From: Sphingobacteriales bacterium
GTDB taxonomy: Bacteria > Bacteroidota > Bacteroidia > UKL13-3
Assembly (NCBI GenBank): GCA_021299635.1
Contig: JAJTFA010000006.1
Location: 62,001 to 126,000, forward strand
DNA: 64,000 nt
Reading direction: 5' to 3'
Part shown: positions 26,496-35,559 of the stretch, one piece after another
Numbering within the stretch: the stretch's first letter is position 1
How the letters are laid out: each line of letters begins with the position of its first letter
Notes under the pieces: model-generated
Databases searched by the model: none
What the model was told of the DNA's origin: nothing
Seen by the model: only the letters and a program-made list of their open reading frames with translations
Position numbers and translations under genes: made by a program

Positions 26496-28724
26496 TTATA
26501 AATGCAGTTTAAAGTAATCGGTAATTTTTTGCATCAGGTGCACACGGTCCTTGCCCAATACATTATGCTTGTGTCCCGGATAAACAAAATAATCAACTTG
26601 CACACCTTCATCTACACATTTTTTCAGATAAGTTAAACTGTGCTGCCATACCACCACATCATCATCAGTTCCGTGGATGAGCAACAACTTACCCTTTATA
26701 TTTTTCACGTAATTGGTTAGATCTGCATCTTCATATCCTTCAGGATTTTGTTTGGGCGTATCCATATAGCGTTCGGTATACATGATTTCATACAAACGCC
26801 AGTCAATCACAGGACCTCCGGCCACGCCTACCTTGTATGCATTGCTTCGGCTCATGAGCCCGGTGGCCATAAAGCCACCAAAGCTCCACCCAAATACACC
26901 AATGCGCGCAGCATCAACGTAAGATTGCTGCTTTAAAAAATTTACACCTGCCAGTTGGTCTGCACGTTCTATATTCCCTAATGAACGGAATGTGGCTTGC
27001 TCAAAAGCCATCCCTCTGAAAGACGACCCTCTGTTATCAAGTGTAAAAACTACGTAGCCTTGCTGTGCCATATAATATAACCAATAATCACCTCCACCCA
27101 TCCAGCTGTTGGTTATCATCTGAGCATGCGGACCACCGTAAACATAAACGAGCACAGGATATTTTTTTGTAGAATCGAAATCAGTCGGATAAAACATGCG
27201 GCAATTTAGTAGTGTACCATCATCTGCTTTGATTGAGAAAAGGCGAATTCCACAAGCTTTATAATCAAATAATGGATTTTTTGACTGATGTAAAATAGAT
27301 AACTCGGCCCCATCCGATTTCATTAACGTAGTTCTGCGTGGAGTATTGATATTGCTGTATGTATCTAAGATATAAAGACCATCACTACTAATGCTGCAGG
27401 TATGTACCCCTTTGTTTCGGGTTATCTGAAATACTTTACCTGTGGCCAATTCCACAGAATATAATTGCCTTTCAAGTCCATCTTCTGTTGCCTGCATATA
27501 ATATGCAATGGTACCTTTTGCATTAAATCCCACCAATTCTGTAACATCCGCTTTACCCTTGCTAAGCTGACGAATAACCTTACCGTTATGATCCATTAAA
27601 TACAAATGGTTGTAACCGTCTCGCTCACTAAACCAAATAAATTGCTTGCCAGTTTTATCATGGAAAAACAATCCATGCTCTGGCTCTACATATTTGGCAT
27701 GCGTTTCGGTGAATAATGTTTTAATAAACTTTCCGGTTTTGCCATCATATCGATTTAGTTTCATTTCATTCTGGTCTCGATTCACAACGGCTATATATAA
27801 ATACTCATCATCAGGCGACCATGTAACATTGGTTAGGTACTGATCATCCGGAGTACCTGTTTCTACCATTACGTTGATACGTTTGTTAATATCATAAATA
27901 TATACTTTGGCTGAATGACTTGAATTACCTGCCATCGGATAGCGTATTTGCTCAGTAAATCCGGGAGTGTTATTGTTTGTATCATTGCTAAGCTTAAGCA
28001 AAGGATAATTGGTAACCAATCCTTCGTAGCACTTATAATAAGCTACTCGGTTTGCCGTAGCCGACCAAAAAATACCTTTGTTTATACCAAACTCATTGCG
28101 ATGAACGGCTTTCCCATTAACAACGGCAAATGTGCTGCCATCACCCGTAATAGCAAACTCCTTGTAGGAACCATCGCCAACATCAACAGTAGATTTGAGA
28201 CTTTTTACTTTTTCCCAAGCTTGTTGGTTATACACCAGCACATTATTGAACTGTATAAAAGCCACATGATTGTTTAGAGGTTCAAACTGGGGCTCTTCTC
28301 CGTTTTCCGGAATTTTATTAAGCAGGGCAATATTGCGTTTCTGTAAATTAAGCAGATACCAACCATTGTTATAAAAAAAGCGGAACTCATCTTTATTCAT
28401 CCAAGTAAAAAACGGGAAACGCTCAGGCATGCGCTTTTCAGAACCAATAGCTTCTAGCCAAGATTTTATATCTTCAATTCCAAGTATGGTGTCTCGCTGC
28501 AAATCATCAGCATTTTGCCTTACCAAGCACTCTTTTCCATTGCGCTTGGCTACATAGGTAAACAAATGCGTACCCGGAATCCACATAAGTTGAGATAGTC
28601 TTTCGGGTGCGAGTGTGGTTCTTTGTTTAAGCACCGCATCTTCTACGGTAAGTATTTTGTTTTGGGCAAAGGCTGTGAAAATTTGCAGTACTGCTGCCCC
28701 TAAAAGAAGTATCTTATTTTTCAT
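26496..28724 (-). CDS. S9B family dipeptidyl-peptidase IV-like serine peptidase
   Basis: This 742-residue exported prolyl peptidase has a signal peptide (MKNKILLLGAAVLQIFTAFAQ). The N-terminal beta-propeller (about 30-480) contains DPP-IV-type segments such as FTWMNKDEFRFF and VTWSPDDEYLYI. The C-terminal alpha/beta-hydrolase domain has the nucleophile in GVFGWSFGGFM, the acid in LIHGTDDDVV, and the histidine in YPGHKHNVLG. DPP-IV enzymes release X-Pro dipeptides and are common in the Bacteroidota periplasm. It is the first gene of a three-gene operon with the MBL hydrolase and RqcH-like protein, an association without an obvious logic. Confidence 0.94.
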   Translation of the reverse strand: MKNKILLLGAAVLQIFTAFAQNKILTVEDAVLKQRTTLAPERLSQLMWIPGTHLFTYVAKRNGKECLVRQNADDLQRDTILGIEDIKSWLEAIGSEKRMPERFPFFTWMNKDEFRFFYNNGWYLLNLQKRNIALLNKIPENGEEPQFEPLNNHVAFIQFNNVLVYNQQAWEKVKSLKSTVDVGDGSYKEFAITGDGSTFAVVNGKAVHRNEFGINKGIFWSATANRVAYYKCYEGLVTNYPLLKLSNDTNNNTPGFTEQIRYPMAGNSSHSAKVYIYDINKRINVMVETGTPDDQYLTNVTWSPDDEYLYIAVVNRDQNEMKLNRYDGKTGKFIKTLFTETHAKYVEPEHGLFFHDKTGKQFIWFSERDGYNHLYLMDHNGKVIRQLSKGKADVTELVGFNAKGTIAYYMQATEDGLERQLYSVELATGKVFQITRNKGVHTCSISSDGLYILDTYSNINTPRRTTLMKSDGAELSILHQSKNPLFDYKACGIRLFSIKADDGTLLNCRMFYPTDFDSTKKYPVLVYVYGGPHAQMITNSWMGGGDYWLYYMAQQGYVVFTLDNRGSSFRGMAFEQATFRSLGNIERADQLAGVNFLKQQSYVDAARIGVFGWSFGGFMATGLMSRSNAYKVGVAGGPVIDWRLYEIMYTERYMDTPKQNPEGYEDADLTNYVKNIKGKLLLIHGTDDDVVVWQHSLTYLKKCVDEGVQVDYFVYPGHKHNVLGKDRVHLMQKITDYFKLHL

Positions 28725-28812
28725 TGCTTTTATAAAATAAACTGAGTTGCAGTATACGTAAATTAGCCAAAACGAGCAAACAGCTAGAAGTCGACTACCA
28801 ACATCACCTTGC

Positions 28813-29544
28813 CTACCATTTCAGGCGTTTATCCGTATCCTGATCTTTCCAGAGATAGTAATCGTTAGTTAGTTGCCTATACTCCGGTGTGGGGTTTCCC
28901 TGAGCATCATAAACTGACATATGCTGCTCGGTAAGTGAAGCAGATGTTTTACCCAATACCAAAATATGCCGGTTGGGCGTTTTATGCTCAAGTGAATGTA
29001 TGTAAATGATATGTTGTAAATGCAACCCATTTGCAACTGCCTCTTCCAGCAACTCCCCTGCTTCCTTAGCAGGTAAAATAATCCACGCTGTTCCAGTATC
29101 ATTCAGGTTCTTTTGTATACAATGAAGCAAGTCGGTAAAAGGTAAATCCTTATCATGCCTGGCCATGCTGCGTTGCTGATCGGTAATACTCATACTTGCT
29201 TTGTGGCGGTAGTAAGGCGGATTACAGATAATGATATCATATTTTTCTTGGGCTTTAAATTCTTGTATGCGCTGACGGTATAAAGTGATTCGGTGAGCCC
29301 ACAGTGATTGAGAAAAATTAAAGGCTGCTTCAGTTGCAGCCGCTTCATCGGTTTCAACAGCATCAATCAACGCTTCACTTTTTTGGGCCAGCATCAATGC
29401 CAGTAAACCTGTTCCTGTGCCAATATCCAGTATGTATTTAGTATTGTGCACCTTGCAGTAGCATCCCAGCAGCACACTATCGGTTCCAATTTTCATGGCC
29501 GAGTCCTGCTGCTTAACGGCAAACTGCTTAAACTGAAAAATCAT
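28813..29544 (-). CDS. trmN6: tRNA1(Val) (adenine(37)-N6)-methyltransferase TrmN6
   Basis: This SAM-dependent enzyme (E. coli YfiC) makes m6A37 in tRNA-Val. The N-terminus FQFKQFAVKQQDSAMKIGTD is diagnostic of the family. The SAM-binding loop is LDIGTGTGLLAL (from Leu39), and the N6-adenine catalytic motif NPPY is at 108-111. Length of 243 is usual. Its start codon overlaps the stop of the cysteine-synthase family gene by one base. Confidence 0.93.
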   Translation of the reverse strand: MIFQFKQFAVKQQDSAMKIGTDSVLLGCYCKVHNTKYILDIGTGTGLLALMLAQKSEALIDAVETDEAAATEAAFNFSQSLWAHRITLYRQRIQEFKAQEKYDIIICNPPYYRHKASMSITDQQRSMARHDKDLPFTDLLHCIQKNLNDTGTAWIILPAKEAGELLEEAVANGLHLQHIIYIHSLEHKTPNRHILVLGKTSASLTEQHMSVYDAQGNPTPEYRQLTNDYYLWKDQDTDKRLKW

Positions 29545-30587
29545 TAAAACGCCCTGTCAATGGGTTCAAAATCCAGAAAATCGATATGAGGTGCCAAGTA
29601 ATTTTCTTTTACTGGTTCTTCTTTCATTAAATCTGTACTCAGGTATTTTTTGTTGCTGTCACAAAAAATGGTAACAACGGTAGCTTCTTTTCCGTATTTA
29701 TTTTGCAACTGAATAGCACCAATAATATTGGCACCGGATGAAATTCCCACAGCAAGTCCTAATTGTGAGGCCAGTTTCTGTGCAACTAAAATAGAATCAC
29801 CATCAGATGCATGCACCACATCATCTAATTCATTCAGCTTTACAATCTCCGGTATAAACTCATCAGAAATTCCCTGTATGCGGTGCGCTCCTACTTTATG
29901 TCCAACCGATAAAGTGGGAGACTCCGCAGGTTCAAGCGGATGTATTTTTATACCTGCATCCAGTTTCTTTAAAAAATTCTTTACACCCATCACCGTTCCG
30001 CCTGTTCCCACACCTGCAACAAAAGCATCGGCTTTAAGTCCACAATTATCCAACTGCTTCCATATTTCAGGACCGGTGGTTTTTTCATGAGCTTCGCAAT
30101 TAAAATGATTGCTGAACTGATATGGGAGAAAGATATTATCGTCTTCGGAAGCCATCTTCTGTGACAAAGCAATACTTCCAAGAAAGCCACCTTGCTCCTT
30201 GCTTATTAATATCACTTCAGCGCCTAGGCTGCGGATAATATCCATGCGTTCACGGCTGAGCCAGTTTGGCATTATAATTTTTACCTGATGACCAAGTGCT
30301 TTGCCAATAGATGAAAATGCAATTCCGGTATTTCCACTGGTGGCTTCAATAATAATATTACCAGGCTTAATGGTTCCGTTCTTATAGGATTGTTCCAGAA
30401 TGTATAAAGCCATACGGTCTTTGATACTTCCGGTAAGATTATAATGTTCGCATTTTACATATACATCGCGCTCTTCACCTTTAAATTGATATCGGATGCG
30501 AAGCATGGGTGTATTACCAACCATGCGCCACAGATATCTGAATTTGCTGGCAAGCTCAATAGAAAAATGTTGATTGATTCTGCTCAT
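29544..30587 (-). CDS. PLP-dependent cysteine synthase / cystathionine beta-synthase family enzyme
   Basis: This fold-type II PLP enzyme has its Schiff-base lysine in NLTGSIKDRMA (Lys56 counting from ATG 30587). The phosphate loop GTGGT and the substrate loop EATSGNTG are both present. It is about 347 residues, longer than CysK owing to an N-terminal extension (SRINQHFSIELASKFRYLWRMVGNTP) that looks like a subgroup paralogous to CysK/CysM. The substrate could be O-acetylserine or another activated serine. A TTG start at 30599 is possible, but it falls inside the promoter -7 box. TrmN6 follows with a one-base overlap. Confidence 0.88.
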   Translation of the reverse strand: MSRINQHFSIELASKFRYLWRMVGNTPMLRIRYQFKGEERDVYVKCEHYNLTGSIKDRMALYILEQSYKNGTIKPGNIIIEATSGNTGIAFSSIGKALGHQVKIIMPNWLSRERMDIIRSLGAEVILISKEQGGFLGSIALSQKMASEDDNIFLPYQFSNHFNCEAHEKTTGPEIWKQLDNCGLKADAFVAGVGTGGTVMGVKNFLKKLDAGIKIHPLEPAESPTLSVGHKVGAHRIQGISDEFIPEIVKLNELDDVVHASDGDSILVAQKLASQLGLAVGISSGANIIGAIQLQNKYGKEATVVTIFCDSNKKYLSTDLMKEEPVKENYLAPHIDFLDFEPIDRAF

Positions 30588-30596
30588 AAAGGAGGG

Positions 30597-30604
30597 CAAA
30601 ACTA
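30597..30604 (-). promoter_or_regulatory. -7 promoter box TAGTTTTG for the cysteine-synthase family gene
   Basis: Read on the minus strand, TAGTTTTG is a perfect TANNTTTG box; I see no good -33 TTTG at the right distance. It ends nine bases before ATG 30587. It separates this gene from nnr, which ends at 30650. Confidence 0.4.
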
Positions 30605-30649
30605 AAATATAAATCCAACTGAAAAAAGAAATTATAAGGCAGATAACGT

Positions 30650-32167
30650 CTATAGCAGACTGTGCATCGTATGGCTGATGGTTGAGGCAATTTCGGAAGC
30701 TGAGATCGCAAACTTACCTTTGGCTGCCAGATCGCCTGCAAGGCCATGTATAAAAACACCGGCAATGGCGGCATTATTAACTGAATATCCTTGAGCCAAT
30801 AATGACGAAACTACGCCCGTTAGCACATCACCGCTACCACCCGTAGCCATTGCGGCATTTCCGCTTGTATTAACAAAGATGCGTCCATCAGGCAGGCAAA
30901 CACGTGTATAAGCTCCTTTAAGCACTACTACCACGCCATGGGTTTGCGCAAAAGCATGTGCTTTTTGCTGCCGCTCAAAACTATTGGAGGAGAAACCTGC
31001 TAATCTGTCGAACTCTTTTGGATGAGGTGTTAGAATACATTGCTTGGGAAAACGAAAACTAAAATGATGCTCCTGCAACAAATTGGCACAACAGTTTAAT
31101 GCATCGGCATCAAGCACTACAGGAATTTGAATGGATGGCAAATACGCACCCAGCATTTTTATTGTCTCTGCATGCATACCCATACCAGGACCAATGGCTG
31201 CTGCGGTGCAACCTTGCAAATTAGGGAAATGCCTGATTTCATAGAGCTCTTCATCGGTCATTACCATGGCTTCTGGCAGGGCCGTTTGTAAAATGGTATA
31301 ACCAACTTTTGGAACGTATACATGCAATAATCCGCATCCGCTGTAAAGCGCGCCTTTGGCCATTAAAAGGCTCGCCCCCATTTTGCCATAACTACCGCCT
31401 GCAAGCATCACATGTCCTTGTGTGCCTTTGTGTGCAAAGGTTTGTCGAGGTTTAATAATCGATTGAACCAGTTCTGAAGTAATAAACTCCATGTGTGCGT
31501 GAGCATGCCCCTCAAATCCATGATGCATTCCAATTGGAATGACCTGTACATTTCCTGCATAAGTACCTGTTTCAGCAAAAATTAAGCTATGTTTAAGTGA
31601 TTGAAAAGTTAGCGTTTGTTGTGCCTGAACCACCGTATAATCCTTTATAGCTTCAGGCTGTAATACATCAGCAGGTAAACCCGAAGGCATATCAATTGAA
31701 ATGACCTTTGCCGTTGATGCATTCACTTGTTCAATAACTTCTTGATAAATACCACTCACAGGTTTATTTAGTCCATAACCAAACAAACAATCAATAACCA
31801 AATCGGATCTATTAAAATCAGGGAGCTGTTGCTGCTGTTTCAGCTCAATAATATTTACAAGCTTATTGCCTTGCAGGCGTACCAAGTTGGTTTTACAATC
31901 GGCCGAAGGTGCTGAATCATTATAAACAGTGATAACCTTTGTTTGCACATTAGCAACTGATAAAAGGCGCGCAATTGCAAGGCCATCACCACCATTATTT
32001 CCAGGTCCGCACAAAATATAAATATGCCTTGCGGCAATGGCATGCGGCAAAAGATAAGGCATACATGCAGTGGCTGCACGTTCCATTAATTCAATGGAGG
32101 CAACAGGTTCATGCTGCACGGTAAATGCATCCCATTCTTTAAGCTCCTGTGCAGAAAATAATTTCAT
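30650..32167 (-). CDS. nnr: Bifunctional NAD(P)H-hydrate epimerase / ADP-dependent dehydratase
   Basis: This enzyme repairs damaged, hydrated NAD(P)H. The N-terminal YjeF-N epimerase domain (about 1-215) has CGPGNNGGDGLAIARLL. The C-terminal ribokinase-like dehydratase (about 230-505) has AGGSYGKMGASLLMAKGAL, LTPHPKEFDRL and the catalytic-loop motif NAAMATGGSGDVLTG. The 505-residue fusion is the usual bacterial form. Its ATG overlaps the selD stop by four bases, so the two are co-translated. Confidence 0.95.
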   Translation of the reverse strand: MKLFSAQELKEWDAFTVQHEPVASIELMERAATACMPYLLPHAIAARHIYILCGPGNNGGDGLAIARLLSVANVQTKVITVYNDSAPSADCKTNLVRLQGNKLVNIIELKQQQQLPDFNRSDLVIDCLFGYGLNKPVSGIYQEVIEQVNASTAKVISIDMPSGLPADVLQPEAIKDYTVVQAQQTLTFQSLKHSLIFAETGTYAGNVQVIPIGMHHGFEGHAHAHMEFITSELVQSIIKPRQTFAHKGTQGHVMLAGGSYGKMGASLLMAKGALYSGCGLLHVYVPKVGYTILQTALPEAMVMTDEELYEIRHFPNLQGCTAAAIGPGMGMHAETIKMLGAYLPSIQIPVVLDADALNCCANLLQEHHFSFRFPKQCILTPHPKEFDRLAGFSSNSFERQQKAHAFAQTHGVVVVLKGAYTRVCLPDGRIFVNTSGNAAMATGGSGDVLTGVVSSLLAQGYSVNNAAIAGVFIHGLAGDLAAKGKFAISASEIASTISHTMHSLL

Positions 32168-33207
32168 GCCATCATTACGTTTACTTCAAAGTTAGTTTTT
32201 TTAACGAGCCTGCCTATGGGTTTAGCAAATGCAGCCAATCCGTTTTGCGATAGCAGTTCTTCAAATATACCGGTAAAATCAGGAGCTACAGCCAACAGTA
32301 AACCACCGCTTGTTTGCGGGTCATTAAGCAATTGAAAAGAACGCATATCGGCAACACCATTTACTTTTCTCTCGAACGCATTCCAGTTACGGTAAGTATT
32401 ATCAGGTATTAGATTTTGCTGCAGATATGTATCAATTCCTTCAAATACTTGCACAGCATTAAAATCAAGCTCAGCAGTTAGGTTAGCACCTTCAGTCATT
32501 TCAATTAAATGTCCAAGCAATGCATAGCCGGTAACATCAGTTATGGCATGCACTTGCTCATGCTTTGCTGCTATCATTCCAAAAGTATTGAGGCTGCACA
32601 TACTTTCTGTTACGGCCAGTATATGCTTAGTATCTGCGGCTCCGCGTTTAATGGCAGTAGCTATTATACCTGTGCCGATAGGTTTGGTCAGATACAGGAC
32701 ATCACCAGTTTTACAGGTATTGTTTTGTTTAATGTCTTGCTTAGGCACCAATCCATTAACAGACAAACCAAAAAGCGGTTCTTTAATATTAATGGTATGA
32801 CCACCGGCTATTGGAATACCTGCCTGATTACACATATCAATGGCACCTTGCATCACCTGCTGCGCAAGCTCAAGGGGCAAATCATCAACGGGCCAACCAA
32901 GCATAGCGTTTGCAAAAACAGGTTTACCGCCCATTGCATACACATCACTTAAAGCATTTGCAGCGGCTATGCGGCCAAAATCAAATGCATTGTTTACAAT
33001 AGGTGTAAAAAAATCAACAGTACTTATCATGGCCTCACCATTATGCAAATCCCAAACGGCTGCATCATCATTGCTATGGTTGCCTACCAGCAAGGAAGGA
33101 TAGGTATTTAGAGAACGCTTATCGGAAAGTATTTCAGACAAAACAGCCGGAGCTATTTTGCAACCGCAGCCGCTTCCGGGCGCATAGGATGTAAGTTTAT
33201 ATTCCAT
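32164..33207 (-). CDS. selD: Selenide, water dikinase SelD
   Basis: SelD makes selenophosphate from selenide and ATP for selenocysteine or 2-selenouridine synthesis. The active-site motif GSGCGCK is present with Cys14 and Lys17 (equivalent to E. coli Cys17 and Lys20); the catalytic position is Cys, not Sec. The ATP-binding aspartates are in GNHSNDDAAVW and STVDFFTP, followed by AAANALSDVYAMGG. The start is ATG 33207; a TTG at 33225 would only add six residues. No selenium-using gene (selA, selB, selU) is in the window. Confidence 0.95.
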   Translation of the reverse strand: MEYKLTSYAPGSGCGCKIAPAVLSEILSDKRSLNTYPSLLVGNHSNDDAAVWDLHNGEAMISTVDFFTPIVNNAFDFGRIAAANALSDVYAMGGKPVFANAMLGWPVDDLPLELAQQVMQGAIDMCNQAGIPIAGGHTINIKEPLFGLSVNGLVPKQDIKQNNTCKTGDVLYLTKPIGTGIIATAIKRGAADTKHILAVTESMCSLNTFGMIAAKHEQVHAITDVTGYALLGHLIEMTEGANLTAELDFNAVQVFEGIDTYLQQNLIPDNTYRNWNAFERKVNGVADMRSFQLLNDPQTSGGLLLAVAPDFTGIFEELLSQNGLAAFAKPIGRLVKKTNFEVNVMMA

Positions 33208-33255
33208 TGTTTTACCGCTTATCAATTTGAAAAGGCTTATGTTTGCAGCGTTTTC

Positions 33256-33705
33256 ATGAGCAAAGGTAATTTAAATATTGTCAACAAGAGAGCCTCGTTT
33301 GAGTATCATATTTCGCAGAAATATGTTGCGGGTATGCAACTGCTCGGAACGGAAATTAAATCCATTCGTGAGGGCAATGTAAACTTGAATGATGCCTATT
33401 GTTTTTTCAAGGAAAATGAGCTCTATGTACGAAATCTGCAGATTGGTGCTTACCGCCAAGGCACGCATCATAATCATGAACCTACACGCATTAGAAAACT
33501 ACTGCTTAAAAAAACTGAACTGAGAAAAATAAAAAGCAAAAGCAGTGAGCAGGGTATCACCATTGTGCCGCTTAAACTATTCTTTTCCGAAACAGGCTAT
33601 GCCAAGCTAGAAATAGGTATTGCGCAGGGCAAAAAAGCGTTTGATAAAAGACAAGACATTAAAAAGCGTGATGTTGAACGAGAAATTCAGCGGTACAAAG
33701 ACTGA
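33256..33705 (+). CDS. smpB: SsrA-binding protein SmpB
   Basis: SmpB carries tmRNA to stalled ribosomes for trans-translation. The N-terminus NKRASFEYHISQKYVAGMQLLGTEIKSIREG fits the family, as do LYVRNLQIGAY and the C-terminal tail KAFDKRQDIKKRD, which enters the mRNA channel. At 149 residues it is normal. A -7 box TATGTTTG (33238-33245) ends ten bases before the ATG; it is divergent from selD. Confidence 0.97.
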   Translation: MSKGNLNIVNKRASFEYHISQKYVAGMQLLGTEIKSIREGNVNLNDAYCFFKENELYVRNLQIGAYRQGTHHNHEPTRIRKLLLKKTELRKIKSKSSEQGITIVPLKLFFSETGYAKLEIGIAQGKKAFDKRQDIKKRDVEREIQRYKD

Positions 33706-33724
33706 GGTGATAAATCAACCCTTC

Positions 33725-35002
33725 TCAGGTTTTCATTTTTTTCTTCTTTGCAGAAGGGAATAAAATATTATTCAGAATTAATCGATAACCCGGTGAATTG
33801 GGATGTAAGTTTAAATCCGTAGGGGGCTCTCCTACCTGATGCTGATAATCTTCGGGGTCGTGTCCGCCATAAAATGTCCATGTGCCTTTGCCGCTGGTAC
33901 CATGGATATATCTGGCTTCGCTTAGTTGCTTGGTTTCTCCCATTACAAGTACTTCACTTTTGATAAATTGTTTTCTAAATGCCGTTGTCTGCCCATAAAA
34001 ACCTTTTATGGTTTTGGTGTGATTTTGACAAAGCATGGTTGGTACAACATCCCATTTAGCAGAAAAATCGAAAAGGGTAAACATATCATTGTCTTCCGAA
34101 ATCGGACGGGTTTCAGGAGTATTGTCAATATAGGAATACTCATAGATGTATGGATTGCTGATGAGTTTAAAATCCTTGAATGCAAAGGCTTGGCTGTAAT
34201 CTAGTTTTGCATCAGGGTTGGGATCCATTGGGTCACCGTCAAATATGGCATCACAAATATCAATACCATCTGCAGCAAGTGCAATATCATACGAGTCGGT
34301 TGCCGAGCACATGGCAAATAGAAAACCGCCACCTATCACATAATCTCTAATTTTTTTTGCAACTGCCAGCTTAAGTTGGCTCACTTTGATAAAACCATGA
34401 CGCGTGGCTGTGGCTTCAGCTTCCTTTACCTCAGCCTGATACCAGGCTGTATTGGCAAAACTGGCATAAAACTTACCGTATTGTCCCGTAAAGTCTTCGT
34501 GGTGCAAGTGCAGCCAATCATATAGAGGCAACTTATTCATCAGCACTTCATCATCAAAAATTACATCATAAGGGATTTCTGCATAAGTTAACACCATGGT
34601 TACTGCATCATCCCAGGGCTGTTTGGTTTTGGGTGAGTAAACGGCAATTTTGGGAGCTTTGTGCAACTTAATCAACTCCATGTTTACCTCAGGTTTAGCT
34701 ATTTCAGCCAAAATCTGACTAACCTGCCCTTCACTGATTACCTCATAAGTTATACCGCGCACACGGCATTCTTTCTCGGTTGCATTATCATAAGGCAGTA
34801 AGAAACTTCCATCCCGGTAATTGAGCAACCAATCTACATCCAAATCTCTTTTTAATTCCCAATAGGCAATACCATATGCTTTCAAATGATTTTTCTGATT
34901 TTCATCCATTGGTACGAGGATGCGAGATGCAATTGCCTGCATATCAAAACATGTAAGAATGGTTATCAGAAGAACTTTAAAATATGAACCCATAGCTTGC
35001 AA
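33725..35002 (-). CDS. Exported protein of the 'asparagine synthetase B'-named Bacteroidota family
   Basis: This 425-residue protein has an N-terminal signal segment (about residues 6-25, ending MQAIAS) and starts its mature part with RILVPMDENQKNHLKAYGIAYW. That N-terminus is typical of Bacteroidota proteins which databases label asparagine synthetase B. I see neither a class II amidotransferase N-terminal Cys nor a PP-loop, so the name should not be trusted. A central segment (KLPLYDWLHLHHEDFTG, then GGGFLFAMCSATDSYD) looks like a class I amidotransferase-like or ThuA-type fold. The function is unknown. It lies 29 bp downstream of the KdsC-like gene in an apparent operon. Confidence 0.72.
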   Translation of the reverse strand: MQAMGSYFKVLLITILTCFDMQAIASRILVPMDENQKNHLKAYGIAYWELKRDLDVDWLLNYRDGSFLLPYDNATEKECRVRGITYEVISEGQVSQILAEIAKPEVNMELIKLHKAPKIAVYSPKTKQPWDDAVTMVLTYAEIPYDVIFDDEVLMNKLPLYDWLHLHHEDFTGQYGKFYASFANTAWYQAEVKEAEATATRHGFIKVSQLKLAVAKKIRDYVIGGGFLFAMCSATDSYDIALAADGIDICDAIFDGDPMDPNPDAKLDYSQAFAFKDFKLISNPYIYEYSYIDNTPETRPISEDNDMFTLFDFSAKWDVVPTMLCQNHTKTIKGFYGQTTAFRKQFIKSEVLVMGETKQLSEARYIHGTSGKGTWTFYGGHDPEDYQHQVGEPPTDLNLHPNSPGYRLILNNILFPSAKKKKMKT

Positions 35003-35031
35003 ACAAATTTACCTGCAAAAATAACGAAAGG

Positions 35032-35559
35032 TTAGTTGTTAATATTTTCGTTTTCAAATTTACGCCAAGTTCCCTGCACTTTCATCACCTTTTCAATCAC
35101 ATCACGCACACATCCTTCCCCTCCTTTTTTATCTGATACATACATGGAAATATCTTTAATTTCCTGCACGGCATCATTGGGGCAAGTTGGCAAACCTGCA
35201 AGTTTCATTACATCATAATCGGGCAGATCATCTCCCATATATAATACTTCTGAAGGTTTTATTTGCAAAGATTCGCAAAGGTTTTCAAAAGTGGCCACCT
35301 TATCTTTAACACCTAAATGAATATGCTTAATTTTAAGAAACTCCAGTCGTTTTTGTACCCCTTCCTGGGCACCTCCTGAAATGATGATAACAATATATCC
35401 GGCCAGCAAGGCACGTTCAATTCCATAACCATCTTTCACCAAAAAACTGCGCGGCTGCTCACCACTTGCCAGCGCCAACACTTTCCCATCGGTAAGCACT
35501 CCATCTACATCAAAAACAAAACACTTGATATGGTGCAGTTGCTCTAAATAATTTTTCAT
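35032..35559 (-). CDS. HAD phosphatase, KdsC-like (Kdo-8-phosphate phosphatase family)
   Basis: This 175-residue HAD enzyme without a large cap matches KdsC. The catalytic FDVDGVLTDG has nucleophile Asp17 and acid/base Asp19. Other motifs are LVKDGYGIERAL, IIISGG, VKDK and MGDDLPDYDVM. KdsC removes phosphate from Kdo-8-P in lipopolysaccharide core synthesis and works as a tetramer. Four bases overlap the DUF2520 gene upstream. Related HAD subgroups act on other sugars, so the substrate is inferred. Confidence 0.86.
   Translation of the reverse strand: MKNYLEQLHHIKCFVFDVDGVLTDGKVLALASGEQPRSFLVKDGYGIERALLAGYIVIIISGGAQEGVQKRLEFLKIKHIHLGVKDKVATFENLCESLQIKPSEVLYMGDDLPDYDVMKLAGLPTCPNDAVQEIKDISMYVSDKKGGEGCVRDVIEKVMKVQGTWRKFENENINN

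Noticed and set aside
32509-32952. 147-codon plus-strand frame opposite selD
   Set aside because: It is a shadow of the selD coding sequence with no recognisable features.
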